A stretch of 64,000 bases of DNA. It comes from Sphingobacteriales bacterium (GTDB taxonomy: Bacteria > Bacteroidota > Bacteroidia > Chitinophagales > Chitinophagaceae). The translations under genes were made by a program, and so were the position numbers. Location of the stretch: contig SEFT01000002.1 in the NCBI GenBank assembly GCA_004144175.1, positions 124,001 through 188,000 of the forward strand. The letters run 5' to 3'. Shown in pieces: positions 1 to 8,974 of the stretch (position 1 is the first letter of the stretch; the number at the start of each line of letters is the position of its first letter). The notes under the pieces were generated by a model that saw only the letters and a program-made list of their open reading frames with translations, ran no database searches and was not told where the DNA came from.

Positions 1-1115
1 ATGTTGAATTTCAGGTAGTTCTCTGTCTGCATCTTTTTGTCCAGTGCCGTAATATCGAGCATACCGCGGGTATTGCGCACCTGGCTCACAGCCAGTTGCA
101 CTACTTTGGCCTTAATAGAGTCATCTACCAGCTGGAGGAATGAAGAATCGTAAACTTTTGCGGGAGCCTTGGTAGTGCGCATCATGCTATCCAGCTGTCC
201 GCGCTCGGTACCGTTGTTGAAAGAGGTAAGGTAGGGCCCCACATACATCCCTACATTACTGGCAATGGTCTTGTCGTACTTCTTCATGCTATCCAGCCGT
301 TCATTCAGCTGGCTCACATCCATCATCTGGTAAGCGTCTTTAAAGAGGTCTTCATTGGTGCGGCTCAGCTTAAAGGAAGAAAGGTCAAATACCTTATCCC
401 AGTTCTTAAAGTTCATCCGCATCTGCTTACGCAGCGGCTTTACACCGTTGTCCTCATAAGTTTCTTCATACCTCCAGCCGTCCTTAAGCCTGAATATCAG
501 GAACTGCTTGTCCGGAGACGGTATCATCATGCCCTCTTTTGCAAGCACCACTTTATCATTGCCAATACCGCTGGAGTGGTCGTAGATGATGACATTACGA
601 ATGGTACGCCCATCCTTGTCTTTCTCTCCTACCCTGATGGAAAATCCCTCGATGTCTTTATTGAACTGCCCGGGCTTAATATTGAACGCAGGCTTTGAGT
701 TACGGAGGTCGTATAGCAGTGACAGCGCCTTAAGGTTGGCGTATGGTATCACATTGTTGTTGAAGAGAAATCCCAATCCGGCTATGCCGATAATGAATAT
801 GAGCAGCGGACTCATAAAGCGCAAAAGGGAAATACCGGCCGACTTAATGGCTACTAATTCGAAAGCCTCACCCATACTACCAAACGTCATGATAGATGCC
901 AGGAGGATGCCAAGCGGCAGTGCCAGCGGCACCATGGTGGTCGACATATAGAATAGCAGCTGCACAATCATCCATGTACCCAGCCCTTTGCCAATAAGCT
1001 CATCCATATACAGCCAGAAAAACTGCATAACGAGAACGAACAGCGTAACGAAAAAGGTAACAATGAAAGGACCGATGAAACTGCGTAGGATCAGTATGTC
1101 CAGCTTCTTTATCAA
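1..1115 (-). CDS. LptF/LptG family permease, partial (C-terminus beyond the window)
   Basis: This is the inner-membrane permease type that, with LptB, extracts lipopolysaccharide and passes it to the periplasmic bridge. About 371 codons are visible. The N-terminus has the family pattern of a short cytoplasmic helix, a long hydrophobic helix (FIGPFIVTFFVTLFVLVMQF) and a second and third membrane segment, followed by a hydrophilic periplasmic domain that continues off the left edge. There is no ATG in frame. I chose the TTG at 1115 (reads MIKKLDILIL) because the only upstream TTG (1139-1137) lies inside a TAGGTTTG promoter-like box. LptF and LptG cannot be told apart here. The family assignment comes from reading the translation and is firm; the start is less so. 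Confidence 0.85.
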   Translation of the reverse strand, partial: MIKKLDILILRSFIGPFIVTFFVTLFVLVMQFFWLYMDELIGKGLGTWMIVQLLFYMSTTMVPLALPLGILLASIMTFGSMGEAFELVAIKSAGISLLRFMSPLLIFIIGIAGLGFLFNNNVIPYANLKALSLLYDLRNSKPAFNIKPGQFNKDIEGFSIRVGEKDKDGRTIRNVIIYDHSSGIGNDKVVLAKEGMMIPSPDKQFLIFRLKDGWRYEETYEDNGVKPLRKQMRMNFKNWDKVFDLSSFKLSRTNEDLFKDAYQMMDVSQLNERLDSMKKYDKTIASNVGMYVGPYLTSFNNGTERGQLDSMMRTTKAPAKVYDSSFLQLVDDSIKAKVVQLAVSQVRNTRGMLDITALDKKMQTENYLKFN

Positions 1116-1136
1116 ACGATTGCGACTGCTTTTTTG

Positions 1137-1144
1137 CAAACCTA
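1137..1144 (-). promoter_or_regulatory. Bacteroidota-type -7 box for the LptF/G gene
   Basis: On the minus strand the sequence TAGGTTTG matches the Bacteroidota -7 consensus TAnnTTTG. Transcription from it would begin about 15 nt before the TTG at 1115. The expected upstream TTTG is only approximated (a GTTTTCG lies about 20 nt upstream). Confidence 0.4.
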
Positions 1145-1204
1145 CATATAATAGGCTACAGCGAAAACATAAAAATATGAAAATGCCGCGCGGCTACGAC
1201 AACT

Positions 1205-1230
1205 AAAAAGGCTTGCAGTAAGCAAGCCTT
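1205..1230 (-). terminator. Intrinsic terminator after the START-like gene
   Basis: A perfect 9-bp stem (AAGGCTTGC / GCAAGCCTT) with a 5-nt loop is followed on the minus strand by a run of five T. It sits directly downstream of the minus-strand gene ending at 1249 and separates it from the permease gene. Confidence 0.8.
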
Positions 1231-1248
1231 CTGTTTATTCAGTTCTTA

Positions 1249-1632
1249 TTAGCTTCCTATACGGTGTTTCAAGTCGCTCACCTGCGAGTTCCAGAGACGT
1301 TCCTGGTCTTTCAGGTCTATCTTATCAGCAAAGTCGGTGATCTTCAGTATGGTTTCGTTAGTTATCGGACTTTGCTCAATGCGAAACTCAAAGAACTCAT
1401 CATCGCCATAATAGTCCCAGCGGTATTTGATGTATTCATTCTCTGATGCTTCTACTACATCGGCAGTATCAACAGAGCCATTCCAGCTAAAGTAGAAAGT
1501 ATGATCGCGTTGGTCCACTTTATCGGCAAACCACTCCTGCAAGCCTACAGGGGTAGAAAGGAATTCGTATAGAATAACCGGAGAACAACGAACGGGAAAC
1601 TCCAGGCTGTACATTACTTTTTTCTTACTCAT
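1249..1632 (-). CDS. START-like domain (SRPBCC fold) protein
   Basis: A 127-residue cytosolic protein with the small helix-grip fold of the AHSA1/START-like group found as a stand-alone protein in Bacteroidota. Visible features are an N-terminal MSKKK, a strand-rich core and the phrase LQEWFADKV that is typical of this family near residue 35, then alternating strands and a C-terminal helix. These proteins bind hydrophobic ligands, but the ligand here is unknown. The start at 1632 was chosen over an in-frame ATG 66 nt upstream because the extension is low-complexity and the domain begins immediately after MSKKK. It is monocistronic, with its own terminator downstream and the divergent rpoD gene upstream. 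Confidence 0.8.
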   Translation of the reverse strand: MSKKKVMYSLEFPVRCSPVILYEFLSTPVGLQEWFADKVDQRDHTFYFSWNGSVDTADVVEASENEYIKYRWDYYGDDEFFEFRIEQSPITNETILKITDFADKIDLKDQERLWNSQVSDLKHRIGS

Positions 1633-1784
1633 CTTTGTTAATTCACTTAAGGAGATAACTCTCAGGCTGCAATAATAGAAAAAGGATTGAAGAATCAAAA
1701 TTTTTTAAGCGAAGCCGCTTCATCAGGACTACAAAAAACGCTACAACCTGCTGTTTATGCGCTGTTAAGAATTCCTTAATTTTT

Positions 1785-1816
1785 TTTGGGTTGAATTGTG
1801 TTGACACTTAGATTTG
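1785..1816 (+). promoter_or_regulatory. Consensus promoter upstream of rpoD
   Basis: TTTG at 1785-1788 and TAGATTTG at 1809-1816 are separated by 20 nt. This fits the Bacteroidota housekeeping promoter (TTTG, about 19-21 nt, TAnnTTTG). The start of transcription would lie near 1822, giving a leader of roughly 70 nt. The promoter is of the class that the downstream sigma factor itself recognises. Confidence 0.6.
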
Positions 1817-1895
1817 CCATAGAAATGTCAATAAACATTCATTTTCAACCTTTACTGCTTCTATTCTCAAACCATTCAAAGCTTTGCCTATGTCC

Positions 1896-2765
1896 ATGCG
1901 TCAGCTAAAAATCACGAAGTCCATTACCAATCGTGAAAGCCAGTCTCTAGAAAAATATCTGCAGGAGATCGGTAAAGTGGATCTGATCACTCCGGAAGAA
2001 GAGGTGCAACTCGCCATCAACATCAAGCAAGGCGACCAACGCTCTCTGGAAAAACTTACAAAGGCCAATCTTAGGTTCGTAGTATCTGTTGCAAAACAAT
2101 ATCAGAATCAAGGCCTGTCACTGAGTGACCTCATCAATGAAGGCAATCTGGGTCTTATCAAGGCTGCACAGCGCTTTGACGAAACCCGTGGTTTCAAGTT
2201 TATCTCTTACGCTGTATGGTGGATCCGTCAATCTATCCTTCAGGCTTTGGCAGAGCAGTCACGTATTGTGCGCTTGCCCCTGAACAAGGTTGGCCTTTCT
2301 AACAAAATCAGCAAGGCTTATTCTCAACTGGAACAAGAGTTTGAGCGCGAACCTTCGACAGAAGAACTGGCCGAACTCCTGGAGATCGGTACAGAAGAAG
2401 TAGAAACAACCCTCGGTGTAGCTGCACGCCACGTGTCGGTAGATGCACCGTTCGTTGATAGTGAAGACAATACCCTGCTGGACGTTCTGGAAAATCCAAA
2501 CTCTGATTCAGCAGACTCTGAACTGGATCATCATGACTCTCTCCGTTGCGAGATCGAGCGTTCGCTGAGCACACTGACGGACCGTCAGCGCGATGTGATC
2601 AAGCTTTATTTCGGCATCAACGTAGAGCACCCGATGAGCCTTGAGGATATAGGCGAGAAATTCTCCCTTACCCGCGAGCGCGTACGCCAGATCAAAGACA
2701 AGGCTATAACTAAGCTGCGCACTGCCAGCCGTTGCCAGCTGCTGAAGTCTTACCTGGGCAATTAA
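1896..2765 (+). CDS. rpoD: RNA polymerase primary sigma factor (sigma-70/SigA type)
   Basis: A 289-residue primary sigma factor that directs core RNA polymerase to housekeeping promoters. Region 1.2 ([17 protein letters not shown]) begins at about residue 16. Region 2 carries the -10 recognition helix around AVWWIRQSI. Region 3 follows, and region 4 near the C-terminus has the -35 helix-turn-helix ([19 protein letters not shown]). Region 1.1 is absent, as is usual for Bacteroidota, so the length is normal for the phylum and not a truncation. The start [10 protein letters not shown] at 1896 matches the conserved family start; an ATG at 1890 is possible. It has its own consensus promoter upstream and a strong terminator downstream, so it is monocistronic. 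Confidence 0.97.
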   Translation: MRQLKITKSITNRESQSLEKYLQEIGKVDLITPEEEVQLAINIKQGDQRSLEKLTKANLRFVVSVAKQYQNQGLSLSDLINEGNLGLIKAAQRFDETRGFKFISYAVWWIRQSILQALAEQSRIVRLPLNKVGLSNKISKAYSQLEQEFEREPSTEELAELLEIGTEEVETTLGVAARHVSVDAPFVDSEDNTLLDVLENPNSDSADSELDHHDSLRCEIERSLSTLTDRQRDVIKLYFGINVEHPMSLEDIGEKFSLTRERVRQIKDKAITKLRTASRCQLLKSYLGN

Positions 2766-2820
2766 GAAGCAAAAAAGAATTATTTGAGGATATTACAATT
2801 GGTATCGCTCATTACAAATT

Positions 2821-2848
2821 AAAGCCCCGGATATACTCCGGGGCTTTT
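2821..2848. terminator. Bidirectional terminator between rpoD and trmH
   Basis: A 10-bp perfect stem (AAAGCCCCGG / CCGGGGCTTT) with a 7-nt loop lies between two convergent genes. It carries T/A tracts on both sides and touches the trmH stop codon. Confidence 0.85.
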
Positions 2849-2849
2849 C

Positions 2850-3464
2850 TTATTCGTTCGTTTCGGCGGCGCTTTCTTCGGGCGTCATGCCCCAGCTTTC
2901 CGATAGTGTGTTCCACTGCTCTTGCGGCAGCCTTGCCGTCCCGTTATAATACCCTATTTGCTGGCGCTGGCGGAAAGCTTCATAAAGCGTTACCGCGCAG
3001 GCTACAGAGATATTCAACGACTTGATCATGCCTACCTGCGGTATAATAAAATTGCCATCGCAATGCTTTAAAGCTTCTTCCGATACACCCTTACGTTCAT
3101 TGCCAAAAAGCAAGGCCACCGGCTGCGCCATGTCCAGCTCATACATCGACTTTGCAGATTCGCCCAGGTGCGTCGCGTAAACCTTATAGTAGCGCTCTTT
3201 TACCGCCTTCATGCACTCATCCACGTTATCGTATTGCCTTACAGTTACCCATTTAGAGGCGGTAGATGAACTGCGTATACCGAAGTAATCGTACTTACCG
3301 ATGGTGGTATTCAGCACAAATATTTCTTGTATACCAACAGCATCGCAGGTACGCATAACTGCGGCTATATTGTGCGGGTCTTGCACATTCTCCATAATGA
3401 CCGTAAGGTCGGGCTGGCGATGGTTAAGTACACTGGTGATCCGTGATCTGCGTTCGGGTGTCAT
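2850..3464 (-). CDS. trmH: TrmH-type tRNA/rRNA 2'-O-ribose methyltransferase (SPOUT)
   Basis: A 204-residue SpoU/TrmH family enzyme that uses SAM to methylate a ribose 2'-OH, most likely guanosine-18 of tRNA. The three SPOUT motifs are in order: motif 1 [20 protein letters not shown] near residue 25, motif 2 [11 protein letters not shown] near residue 120, and motif 3 around [16 protein letters not shown], which forms the trefoil knot. The size and the C-terminal extension fit TrmH rather than RlmB, which has an extra N-terminal domain. The start at 3464 (MTPERRSRI) is preferred because an upstream in-frame start adds a segment unlike the family. It converges on rpoD. Confidence 0.9.
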   Translation of the reverse strand: MTPERRSRITSVLNHRQPDLTVIMENVQDPHNIAAVMRTCDAVGIQEIFVLNTTIGKYDYFGIRSSSTASKWVTVRQYDNVDECMKAVKERYYKVYATHLGESAKSMYELDMAQPVALLFGNERKGVSEEALKHCDGNFIIPQVGMIKSLNISVACAVTLYEAFRQRQQIGYYNGTARLPQEQWNTLSESWGMTPEESAAETNE

Positions 3465-3551
3465 AGTGCAAAAATAAACAGCCGACAACACAAACGGAAG
3501 ATAAAAGACTCATATTGTATACGTTGCCGTAATAGATTAATTTAGACTGCT

Positions 3552-4652
3552 ATGCAAACCCTTTTGATCGCTTGCAGAAAGTTTGATAATCCGTTATCCG
3601 ACTACTTCAAAACGTTAGGCGAACAGTTTTTAATGAATGGCTTCAGGGTCATATTCATTTTTGACAACCATTTCAGGAAATATGAACGGCTTGAGCCGAT
3701 ATTTCAATACTATACGTGGCCGTCGAGACGACCGACACATCTGCGCGATTTTTTGTTTCTGCGTGAAATAATTAAAAAAGAGAAGCCTCTAGCTTGCCTT
3801 TCCAACTTCGGATCGGCAAACGTTGTTACGATCGTATCGAGACTGATGGGCGTGAAGTGTGTCATGTCGTATGTTCATACACCAACGGCAGCTCTAAAGT
3901 CAGACAGTCTGCAATCTGACCATCTATATTCGTTTTTACTATGGAGGGCTCGCCTCGTGCGCAAATTGAATCACTATCTGCTTACAAACTCCAACGGAAC
4001 AAAAGCAGATGCAATACACGTCTACAAAGTACCCGGTGCAAAGATATTTGTGTTTTCACCTCTTATTAATAGTTCACCTATACCCTACCGGCCTTTAGAA
4101 AGCAGGGAAAAGCAACTCTGTATCGTGGGCAGGCTGCATCCCGTAAAAGGACATAGAAGCCTATTAAAGCAATTCAAGCATGTTGCTGATGCTTACCCGG
4201 ATATGAAACTATGCATCGTAGGCGAAGGACACCTGAAAGAAGATCTGAAAGAGCTAGGCACTGAACTCGGCATAGCGCATCAACTATTATTTACCGGAGG
4301 AGTCCGATATAGCGAGATCAATAATCTATGTTCATCGTCGATAGCATGTATATCAGCCAGTGTAGCGGAGGGCTTTGGGCTTGTTAATATAGAAGCGTTG
4401 AGGGAAGGTACGCCTGTGATATGCACAAGAACCGCGGGCAGCCTTGATATTGTATGCGAAGGTAGCAACGGGTACTTCTTCGACACGGATTATCCGCATT
4501 CTTTGCTAGATGCAGTGAACAAGCTAATGGTAAATTGGGAAAGCCTGAGTAAAAATGCGTTAGACAATTTCAGTGAACACTATTACATCGGAACAGTTGA
4601 ACGACACTATCAAAGGCTCTTTTCATTGATACAGACAAAGATCAACGATTGA
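3552..4652 (+). CDS. Glycosyltransferase family 4 protein
   Basis: A 366-residue GT-B fold retaining glycosyltransferase. The N-terminal Rossmann domain (residues 1-180) is the divergent acceptor domain. The C-terminal donor domain shows VGRLHPVKGH at about 193, VGEGHLKEDL at about 222 and the EGFGLVNIEALREGTPV element near 274-290, with the family's E-x7-E pair. Such enzymes build cell-surface polysaccharide or LPS. No other glycan genes adjoin it, so donor and acceptor cannot be inferred. The gene is somewhat richer in A+T than its neighbours and stands alone between a convergent and a divergent gene, which would suit a recently acquired or relocated gene. Confidence 0.88.
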   Translation: MQTLLIACRKFDNPLSDYFKTLGEQFLMNGFRVIFIFDNHFRKYERLEPIFQYYTWPSRRPTHLRDFLFLREIIKKEKPLACLSNFGSANVVTIVSRLMGVKCVMSYVHTPTAALKSDSLQSDHLYSFLLWRARLVRKLNHYLLTNSNGTKADAIHVYKVPGAKIFVFSPLINSSPIPYRPLESREKQLCIVGRLHPVKGHRSLLKQFKHVADAYPDMKLCIVGEGHLKEDLKELGTELGIAHQLLFTGGVRYSEINNLCSSSIACISASVAEGFGLVNIEALREGTPVICTRTAGSLDIVCEGSNGYFFDTDYPHSLLDAVNKLMVNWESLSKNALDNFSEHYYIGTVERHYQRLFSLIQTKIND

Positions 4653-4718
4653 ATTTGTTATCACAACTGATTGTCCTGCCATTTCGGCTTTGCGCAAGTA
4701 GCGGCTCAAAGAAGCGAA

Positions 4719-5675
4719 TTAATGATAGCTAAGGTACAAGATCAGCAGTTTTGATGAGCCATCGTCATTATCCACGATAGCAGCCAGCTGTATACTTTTG
4801 TCGGCATTTTTGCGAATAACATCCAGCGACTCTACTTTATCCATTACCGCTTTGCCTGAAGCATCCTTCAGTTGCGTAATGGCTTTTACCTGCGCGCTAT
4901 CTTTATCGATGCCCAGAATACCGATGTAACTACCATAGATGGCGCCATCAGCTATTGAGTTGCGCGTGTCTTCCAGCGATGCCGAAAACAATATATTGTT
5001 GTCATCCAGACTACAAGCGCCTGCAAAACCAGCCTGAAGGCCACTGGAAACAGGCAGCGCTACTTTATGAATAGTAAAGGCGGGTAATTCACTGGCACCC
5101 TCGATATGCTTCTTGAATTGAGGCCAACTTACCGAGAATAACAGGTTCCTTCCCCTGTTGAGCAGGTACAAATGGTCTTTTGTAATAACGGCACCTTCTA
5201 TATTAAGCTCTCCGGAATCGAGTTGCGCCCTTTGCCGCAGTGCATTATAAAATGGCTCGAGGCTTACGAAACGAATATGCTCCGAAGAAGGGTCGAAAAG
5301 CAGTAAAGAATCGCGATGCGGCGACAAACTGCCTGACCCAAAGGCAAGTATGTGATCTTTGCCATTAACCTGCCCCATAGCAGCCGACTCAAAGTCGGGC
5401 TTCACCGGTTTAGGAATCCGATACACGGTAGTATCATACTGCGGAAAAGCGATTTTATGATACTGATCGCCGGCAAGCGACAGCGAATACAGTCCGGTAG
5501 CGTCGTCGCATATGATCCATGCATTGCTGCCTGCTACCACCATACCTGAGCCCGAAGGCAGTGAGTCCAGCACTACATTGCTTTCAATTATTACTTCAAT
5601 ATCCTTGTTTTGCACGGAGGTACAGCTATTTATAAAAAGCAATAAAAAAGCAGCAATAATGCAATGAAGCCTCAT
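4719..5675 (-). CDS. Lipoprotein, probable beta-propeller, function unknown
   Basis: A 318-residue protein with a typical SPII signal: MRLHC, a hydrophobic core and the lipobox FINSC with Cys18. The mature part is strand-rich with repeated blade-like segments (for example DHILAFGSGSLSPHRD, DHLYLLNRGRNLLFSV, DNNILFSASLEDTRNSIAD), which suggests a beta-propeller anchored in the outer or inner membrane. It resembles Bacteroidota DUF6929-type proteins, but I cannot confirm that family. It is the last gene of a minus-strand run of exported proteins and starts 39 nt after the large barrel gene, so it is probably co-transcribed with it. Confidence 0.7.
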   Translation of the reverse strand: MRLHCIIAAFLLLFINSCTSVQNKDIEVIIESNVVLDSLPSGSGMVVAGSNAWIICDDATGLYSLSLAGDQYHKIAFPQYDTTVYRIPKPVKPDFESAAMGQVNGKDHILAFGSGSLSPHRDSLLLFDPSSEHIRFVSLEPFYNALRQRAQLDSGELNIEGAVITKDHLYLLNRGRNLLFSVSWPQFKKHIEGASELPAFTIHKVALPVSSGLQAGFAGACSLDDNNILFSASLEDTRNSIADGAIYGSYIGILGIDKDSAQVKAITQLKDASGKAVMDKVESLDVIRKNADKSIQLAAIVDNDDGSSKLLILYLSYH

Positions 5676-5714
5676 AACGCACTATAAGCTTAAACATTGT
5701 GCCGCGTATGGCTG

Positions 5715-8123
5715 TTAGTTGGCCTTATCAGGAGATTCTACATTAAACATGTTGTGCTCCTCCTTCTTGCGAAAACCAAAATTGTACAGGATGTTCATAC
5801 CGAAACGGCGGGTATCGCTGCGGCGCATACCGGTGGCATATACAGAGCCCTGGTCGAGTGTGAACTTATTGTTATTGGTAAAGAACACATCATTGACACT
5901 CATGGTCACATTCAGCTTTTTATCAAAAAACTTGTGGCTGAGGCTCAGATTAAGTGCGCCGAAACCACTGAGCTCATAGAACTGCGATATGCCGTTGAGC
6001 CGCATAAAGCCATTGAGTGAAAGCTGTGTCACCGGCGTTATCATAAAGCGCTGATAGGTAAAGAAAGACCAGCTGCCCCGCTTGAACGACAAAGGTGCGC
6101 CTTCGTAAAGCCCTTCATAAAAATTATGATTGTACTGGCCGCCTGCCACAAAGAAGAACTTTTTGGTAGGCGGTATAGCCCCCATGAAGCGGAAGTAGGT
6201 TTCTTTATTGGTGCCTAAGTTATCGTAAGTGCGGTAAGCCAGGCTACGGTTCGTTTCCGACTGGTACACTACCTGCGTGAATATATCGCGCGTATCGTTG
6301 TACCCTATTGCCAGCAGTGGGCGTTCATCTACCGATATATTGGCTTCATAGTTTTTGGTAAACTGCGGCCGCAGGCTTGGATTACCGGTCTCGAACAAGT
6401 ATTGATCAATATAGCGTGTATAGGGATTCAGATATTCGTACGACGGCCTGCTGATGGTACGGCGGTAAATGAGATAGGCCCGTACATCGTAACCTGCTAT
6501 CTTCATAATGCTACGGCTCAGGTAAGCATATGGAAAAAAGTCGGTACGGCGCAGGGTAAATGAGGTGTCAGAAGGCACCTGCTGATGCCCCAGCATATTC
6601 GTATTCTCGGCACGGGTACCCAGCTTGAGGGTAATTCCGGCTAATGTCTTGGAACCCTGAACATAGGCAGCATGTATATGCTCATTATAATCGTAAGCCC
6701 TTGTACGGAAGTTGTCGGGCAGCTTTATCGTTCCTGAATTATTAAAGTACCTCGTAGTGTTGCTAAACCATACATTGGTCGTCTTTAACCCACCTTCAAA
6801 GCTCAATTGCTTTGGGAGTTTTTTGATGTAGTTGGACTGGACAGAGAAGTAATGCAGCCTGTTATCTATGCTGCCATCACCACTAAGCGCAAAATTGTAG
6901 GGCAATTCAAATGAGGTGTTGAACTGTTGCTCCGTTTTGTTAGGACTATAAGAATACGACAAGTCTGTGACCCACTCCGAACCCGCAGTATCAGCTTTAT
7001 ATTTTAGTTGAAACCCCTGATTGATGTTGTAGCTGTTAATGTCGTTACCGATGCTCGCATTGCTCCTGCTCGACTCCTCGCCCGTGGATATACGCCTGAT
7101 GGCAGATGGATTGGTTGTTTCATTTTCAGAGACGTTGAGGCTCAATCGGCCATCGTAGCTAATGCTCCACTGCGAATCCAGCTCGTGACTGATGCCGTAG
7201 CCGAGGTACACGTTCTGCGCAGGATAAGTAGTGTAGGCATCCTGGCTAAGCACAGAATCGGGTGAGAACCTGCGGTCGGTAGCGATGCGATCCCAGGAGT
7301 TGCGACGGCCCGTATGCAGGTTCAGGTTGTAGCTGGTAGCGCCGTTGTTGTTATTGATGCTTATGCCCATATGTTGGTTTCCGTAGGTTCCCTGATTGAA
7401 GCCTGCGGATACATTGCCGGTAAAACCAATCTTCACTCCCTTCCGCAGCACCACATTCACAATACCCCCCCCACCCGATGCATCATACCTTGCAGACGGA
7501 CTGCGGAGTATCTCTATCCGCTCCACAGCATTGGGCGGCAGGCTGCGAAGTATAGTAGCAATATCGGCAGTGCTCATTTTCTGCTCGCGGCCATTGATGT
7601 AGACAGTGGCGGGCGTAGTACTATTGAGAAATATATTACCATCCTGATCAATAAATAGGGCGGGTACCTTCTCCATCATCTCGAACGCATTGGTGGAGGT
7701 AGCGGCAATTTCTTCAGGGTCTATGATGGTCTTATCATCTTCCTGCCGCATCATCAGCTTGCGCGATGTAACGGTGACACCTTTCAAGGCATTAGACATT
7801 ACCTGCGCGCGCAATACAATAGTATCCGGAGCCGTAGCCATATTTATGAGGCTATCTCTGAAAGTAAACCCGGTGGTCTGCACCTGTACCTTGTAAGAGA
7901 CACTATCCGGTAGGCGGAAAGCTGTAAAGCCTGTACTATCAGATATATCCTGGTAAGTACGGCTGGTATCGCCCACGGGCAGCAGGCGCACCAGCGAATA
8001 ACCCAGCATATCGCCCCGGTCATCAACGGTCTTGAATACGACTGTTCTCTCCTGTGCGTGCAAAGCGGCAGGTATAGTTGTAATTAGCAGTAGCAGCAGG
8101 CAGGTAAAGAGTAAACGTGCGAT
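5715..8123 (-). CDS. TonB-dependent-receptor-like outer membrane beta-barrel (OMP_b-brl_3 type)
   Basis: About 800 residues. A carboxypeptidase-regulatory-like Ig domain (first 110 mature residues) is followed by a plug-like region (NAFEMMEKVPALFIDQDGNI, VYINGREQKMS, VERIEILRSPSARYDASG, GGIVNVVLRKG) and a long C-terminal barrel. The pattern is that of Bacteroidota proteins related to SusC/TonB receptors but with the OMP_b-brl_3 barrel. The start is unusual: the frame encodes a good signal peptide (ARLLFTCLLLLLITT...LHAQ) upstream of the first canonical start codon (TTG at 8063), which lies inside that signal. No ATG, GTG or TTG exists further upstream in frame. I placed the start at an ATC (8123-8121), which would give MARLLFT; a CTG at 8159 or a sequence error is also possible. 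It probably belongs to an operon with the upstream hydrolase genes. Confidence 0.88.
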   Translation of the reverse strand: MARLLFTCLLLLLITTIPAALHAQERTVVFKTVDDRGDMLGYSLVRLLPVGDTSRTYQDISDSTGFTAFRLPDSVSYKVQVQTTGFTFRDSLINMATAPDTIVLRAQVMSNALKGVTVTSRKLMMRQEDDKTIIDPEEIAATSTNAFEMMEKVPALFIDQDGNIFLNSTTPATVYINGREQKMSTADIATILRSLPPNAVERIEILRSPSARYDASGGGGIVNVVLRKGVKIGFTGNVSAGFNQGTYGNQHMGISINNNNGATSYNLNLHTGRRNSWDRIATDRRFSPDSVLSQDAYTTYPAQNVYLGYGISHELDSQWSISYDGRLSLNVSENETTNPSAIRRISTGEESSRSNASIGNDINSYNINQGFQLKYKADTAGSEWVTDLSYSYSPNKTEQQFNTSFELPYNFALSGDGSIDNRLHYFSVQSNYIKKLPKQLSFEGGLKTTNVWFSNTTRYFNNSGTIKLPDNFRTRAYDYNEHIHAAYVQGSKTLAGITLKLGTRAENTNMLGHQQVPSDTSFTLRRTDFFPYAYLSRSIMKIAGYDVRAYLIYRRTISRPSYEYLNPYTRYIDQYLFETGNPSLRPQFTKNYEANISVDERPLLAIGYNDTRDIFTQVVYQSETNRSLAYRTYDNLGTNKETYFRFMGAIPPTKKFFFVAGGQYNHNFYEGLYEGAPLSFKRGSWSFFTYQRFMITPVTQLSLNGFMRLNGISQFYELSGFGALNLSLSHKFFDKKLNVTMSVNDVFFTNNNKFTLDQGSVYATGMRRSDTRRFGMNILYNFGFRKKEEHNMFNVESPDKAN

Positions 8124-8205
8124 ATAGACAGATTTGAAAACCGGTGCTAAAGTACGCAGACCGTTTGCAAAAGATATTATAAAATATGTCTGGCACGGGT
8201 CGTGG

Positions 8206-8961
8206 CTACTCTGTAACGCCGATCATCACACCAAAATCGCCATCAAACTGTTCCCAATTCTTTTCGGGCAGGTAGGTACGCGATACAAAACCATCGAGAT
8301 ACAGAGCATTCCAGCAACCGAGTTCTTTGAAGTAACTGGCAAACGTATAGAAATTCACCTCTTTCGCCGACATGGCAAACACAATCCTTCCATCGGGCAA
8401 TACCCCTACGCCATTGCGTATATTTAAGCTTGTGGATGATGCCCTGAAAGAATCATGTATTTGCCCCTCCACCACCATCATAGGCCCTGATTGTGTAGCA
8501 AATAAGACGTCAGGATCATATCTAAATGAGGCTGTGCGACAGACAACAGCCTTTTTGCCGCGGGTAATATAGAAGATACCATTAGGCTTAAGATAGAAAT
8601 TGCCAAATCCTGATCCCGAATCGACGGCTACAATAGTATGCCCATTTCGTATGAACAGGCCTTGCGGAGCATGATCAGGCTTATACATACCGGCGTTAGC
8701 AGCAAATACCAGCTTACGGTTCTTTGAGATTATATACTCTCTCAGCCTTCCAAGGCTATTGATCAACTGGCCTTTATCATCTTTCCAATATAACCTGATA
8801 TCGACTTTCTTAGGGTCGGCTATATAGGTGATAAAATCTGCCGTGTTACTTTTTCCTGTATTACAGCTTGCGAGCATAAGGCAAATGCCAACCATTAACT
8901 GTGCAATGGAAAACTGAGTGTAAAGTCTACGATGCCTGTGTTGTACTATGTAATCTGCCAT
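8206..8961 (-). CDS. Phosphodiester glycosidase family lipoprotein (NAGPA / DUF2233-like)
   Basis: A protein of about 251 residues with a lipobox LMLASC after a basic and hydrophobic N-terminus. The body carries the NAGPA-domain hallmarks: FAANAGMYKPDHAPQGLFIRNG, GNFYLKPNGIFYI, ATQSGPMMVVEGQIH, NGVGVLPDGRIVFAMS and a C-terminal ALYLDGFVSRTYLP. Family members hydrolyse phosphodiester-linked sugars, for example on exopolysaccharide or wall polymers; the substrate here is unknown. The start at 8961 avoids overlap with the upstream esterase and keeps the signal sequence; an ATG at 9000 would overlap it by 26 nt. It lies 13 nt after the esterase stop codon and about 80 nt before the barrel gene. 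Confidence 0.85.
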   Translation of the reverse strand: MADYIVQHRHRRLYTQFSIAQLMVGICLMLASCNTGKSNTADFITYIADPKKVDIRLYWKDDKGQLINSLGRLREYIISKNRKLVFAANAGMYKPDHAPQGLFIRNGHTIVAVDSGSGFGNFYLKPNGIFYITRGKKAVVCRTASFRYDPDVLFATQSGPMMVVEGQIHDSFRASSTSLNIRNGVGVLPDGRIVFAMSAKEVNFYTFASYFKELGCWNALYLDGFVSRTYLPEKNWEQFDGDFGVMIGVTE

Positions 8962-8974
8962 TATAGGTGACGCA

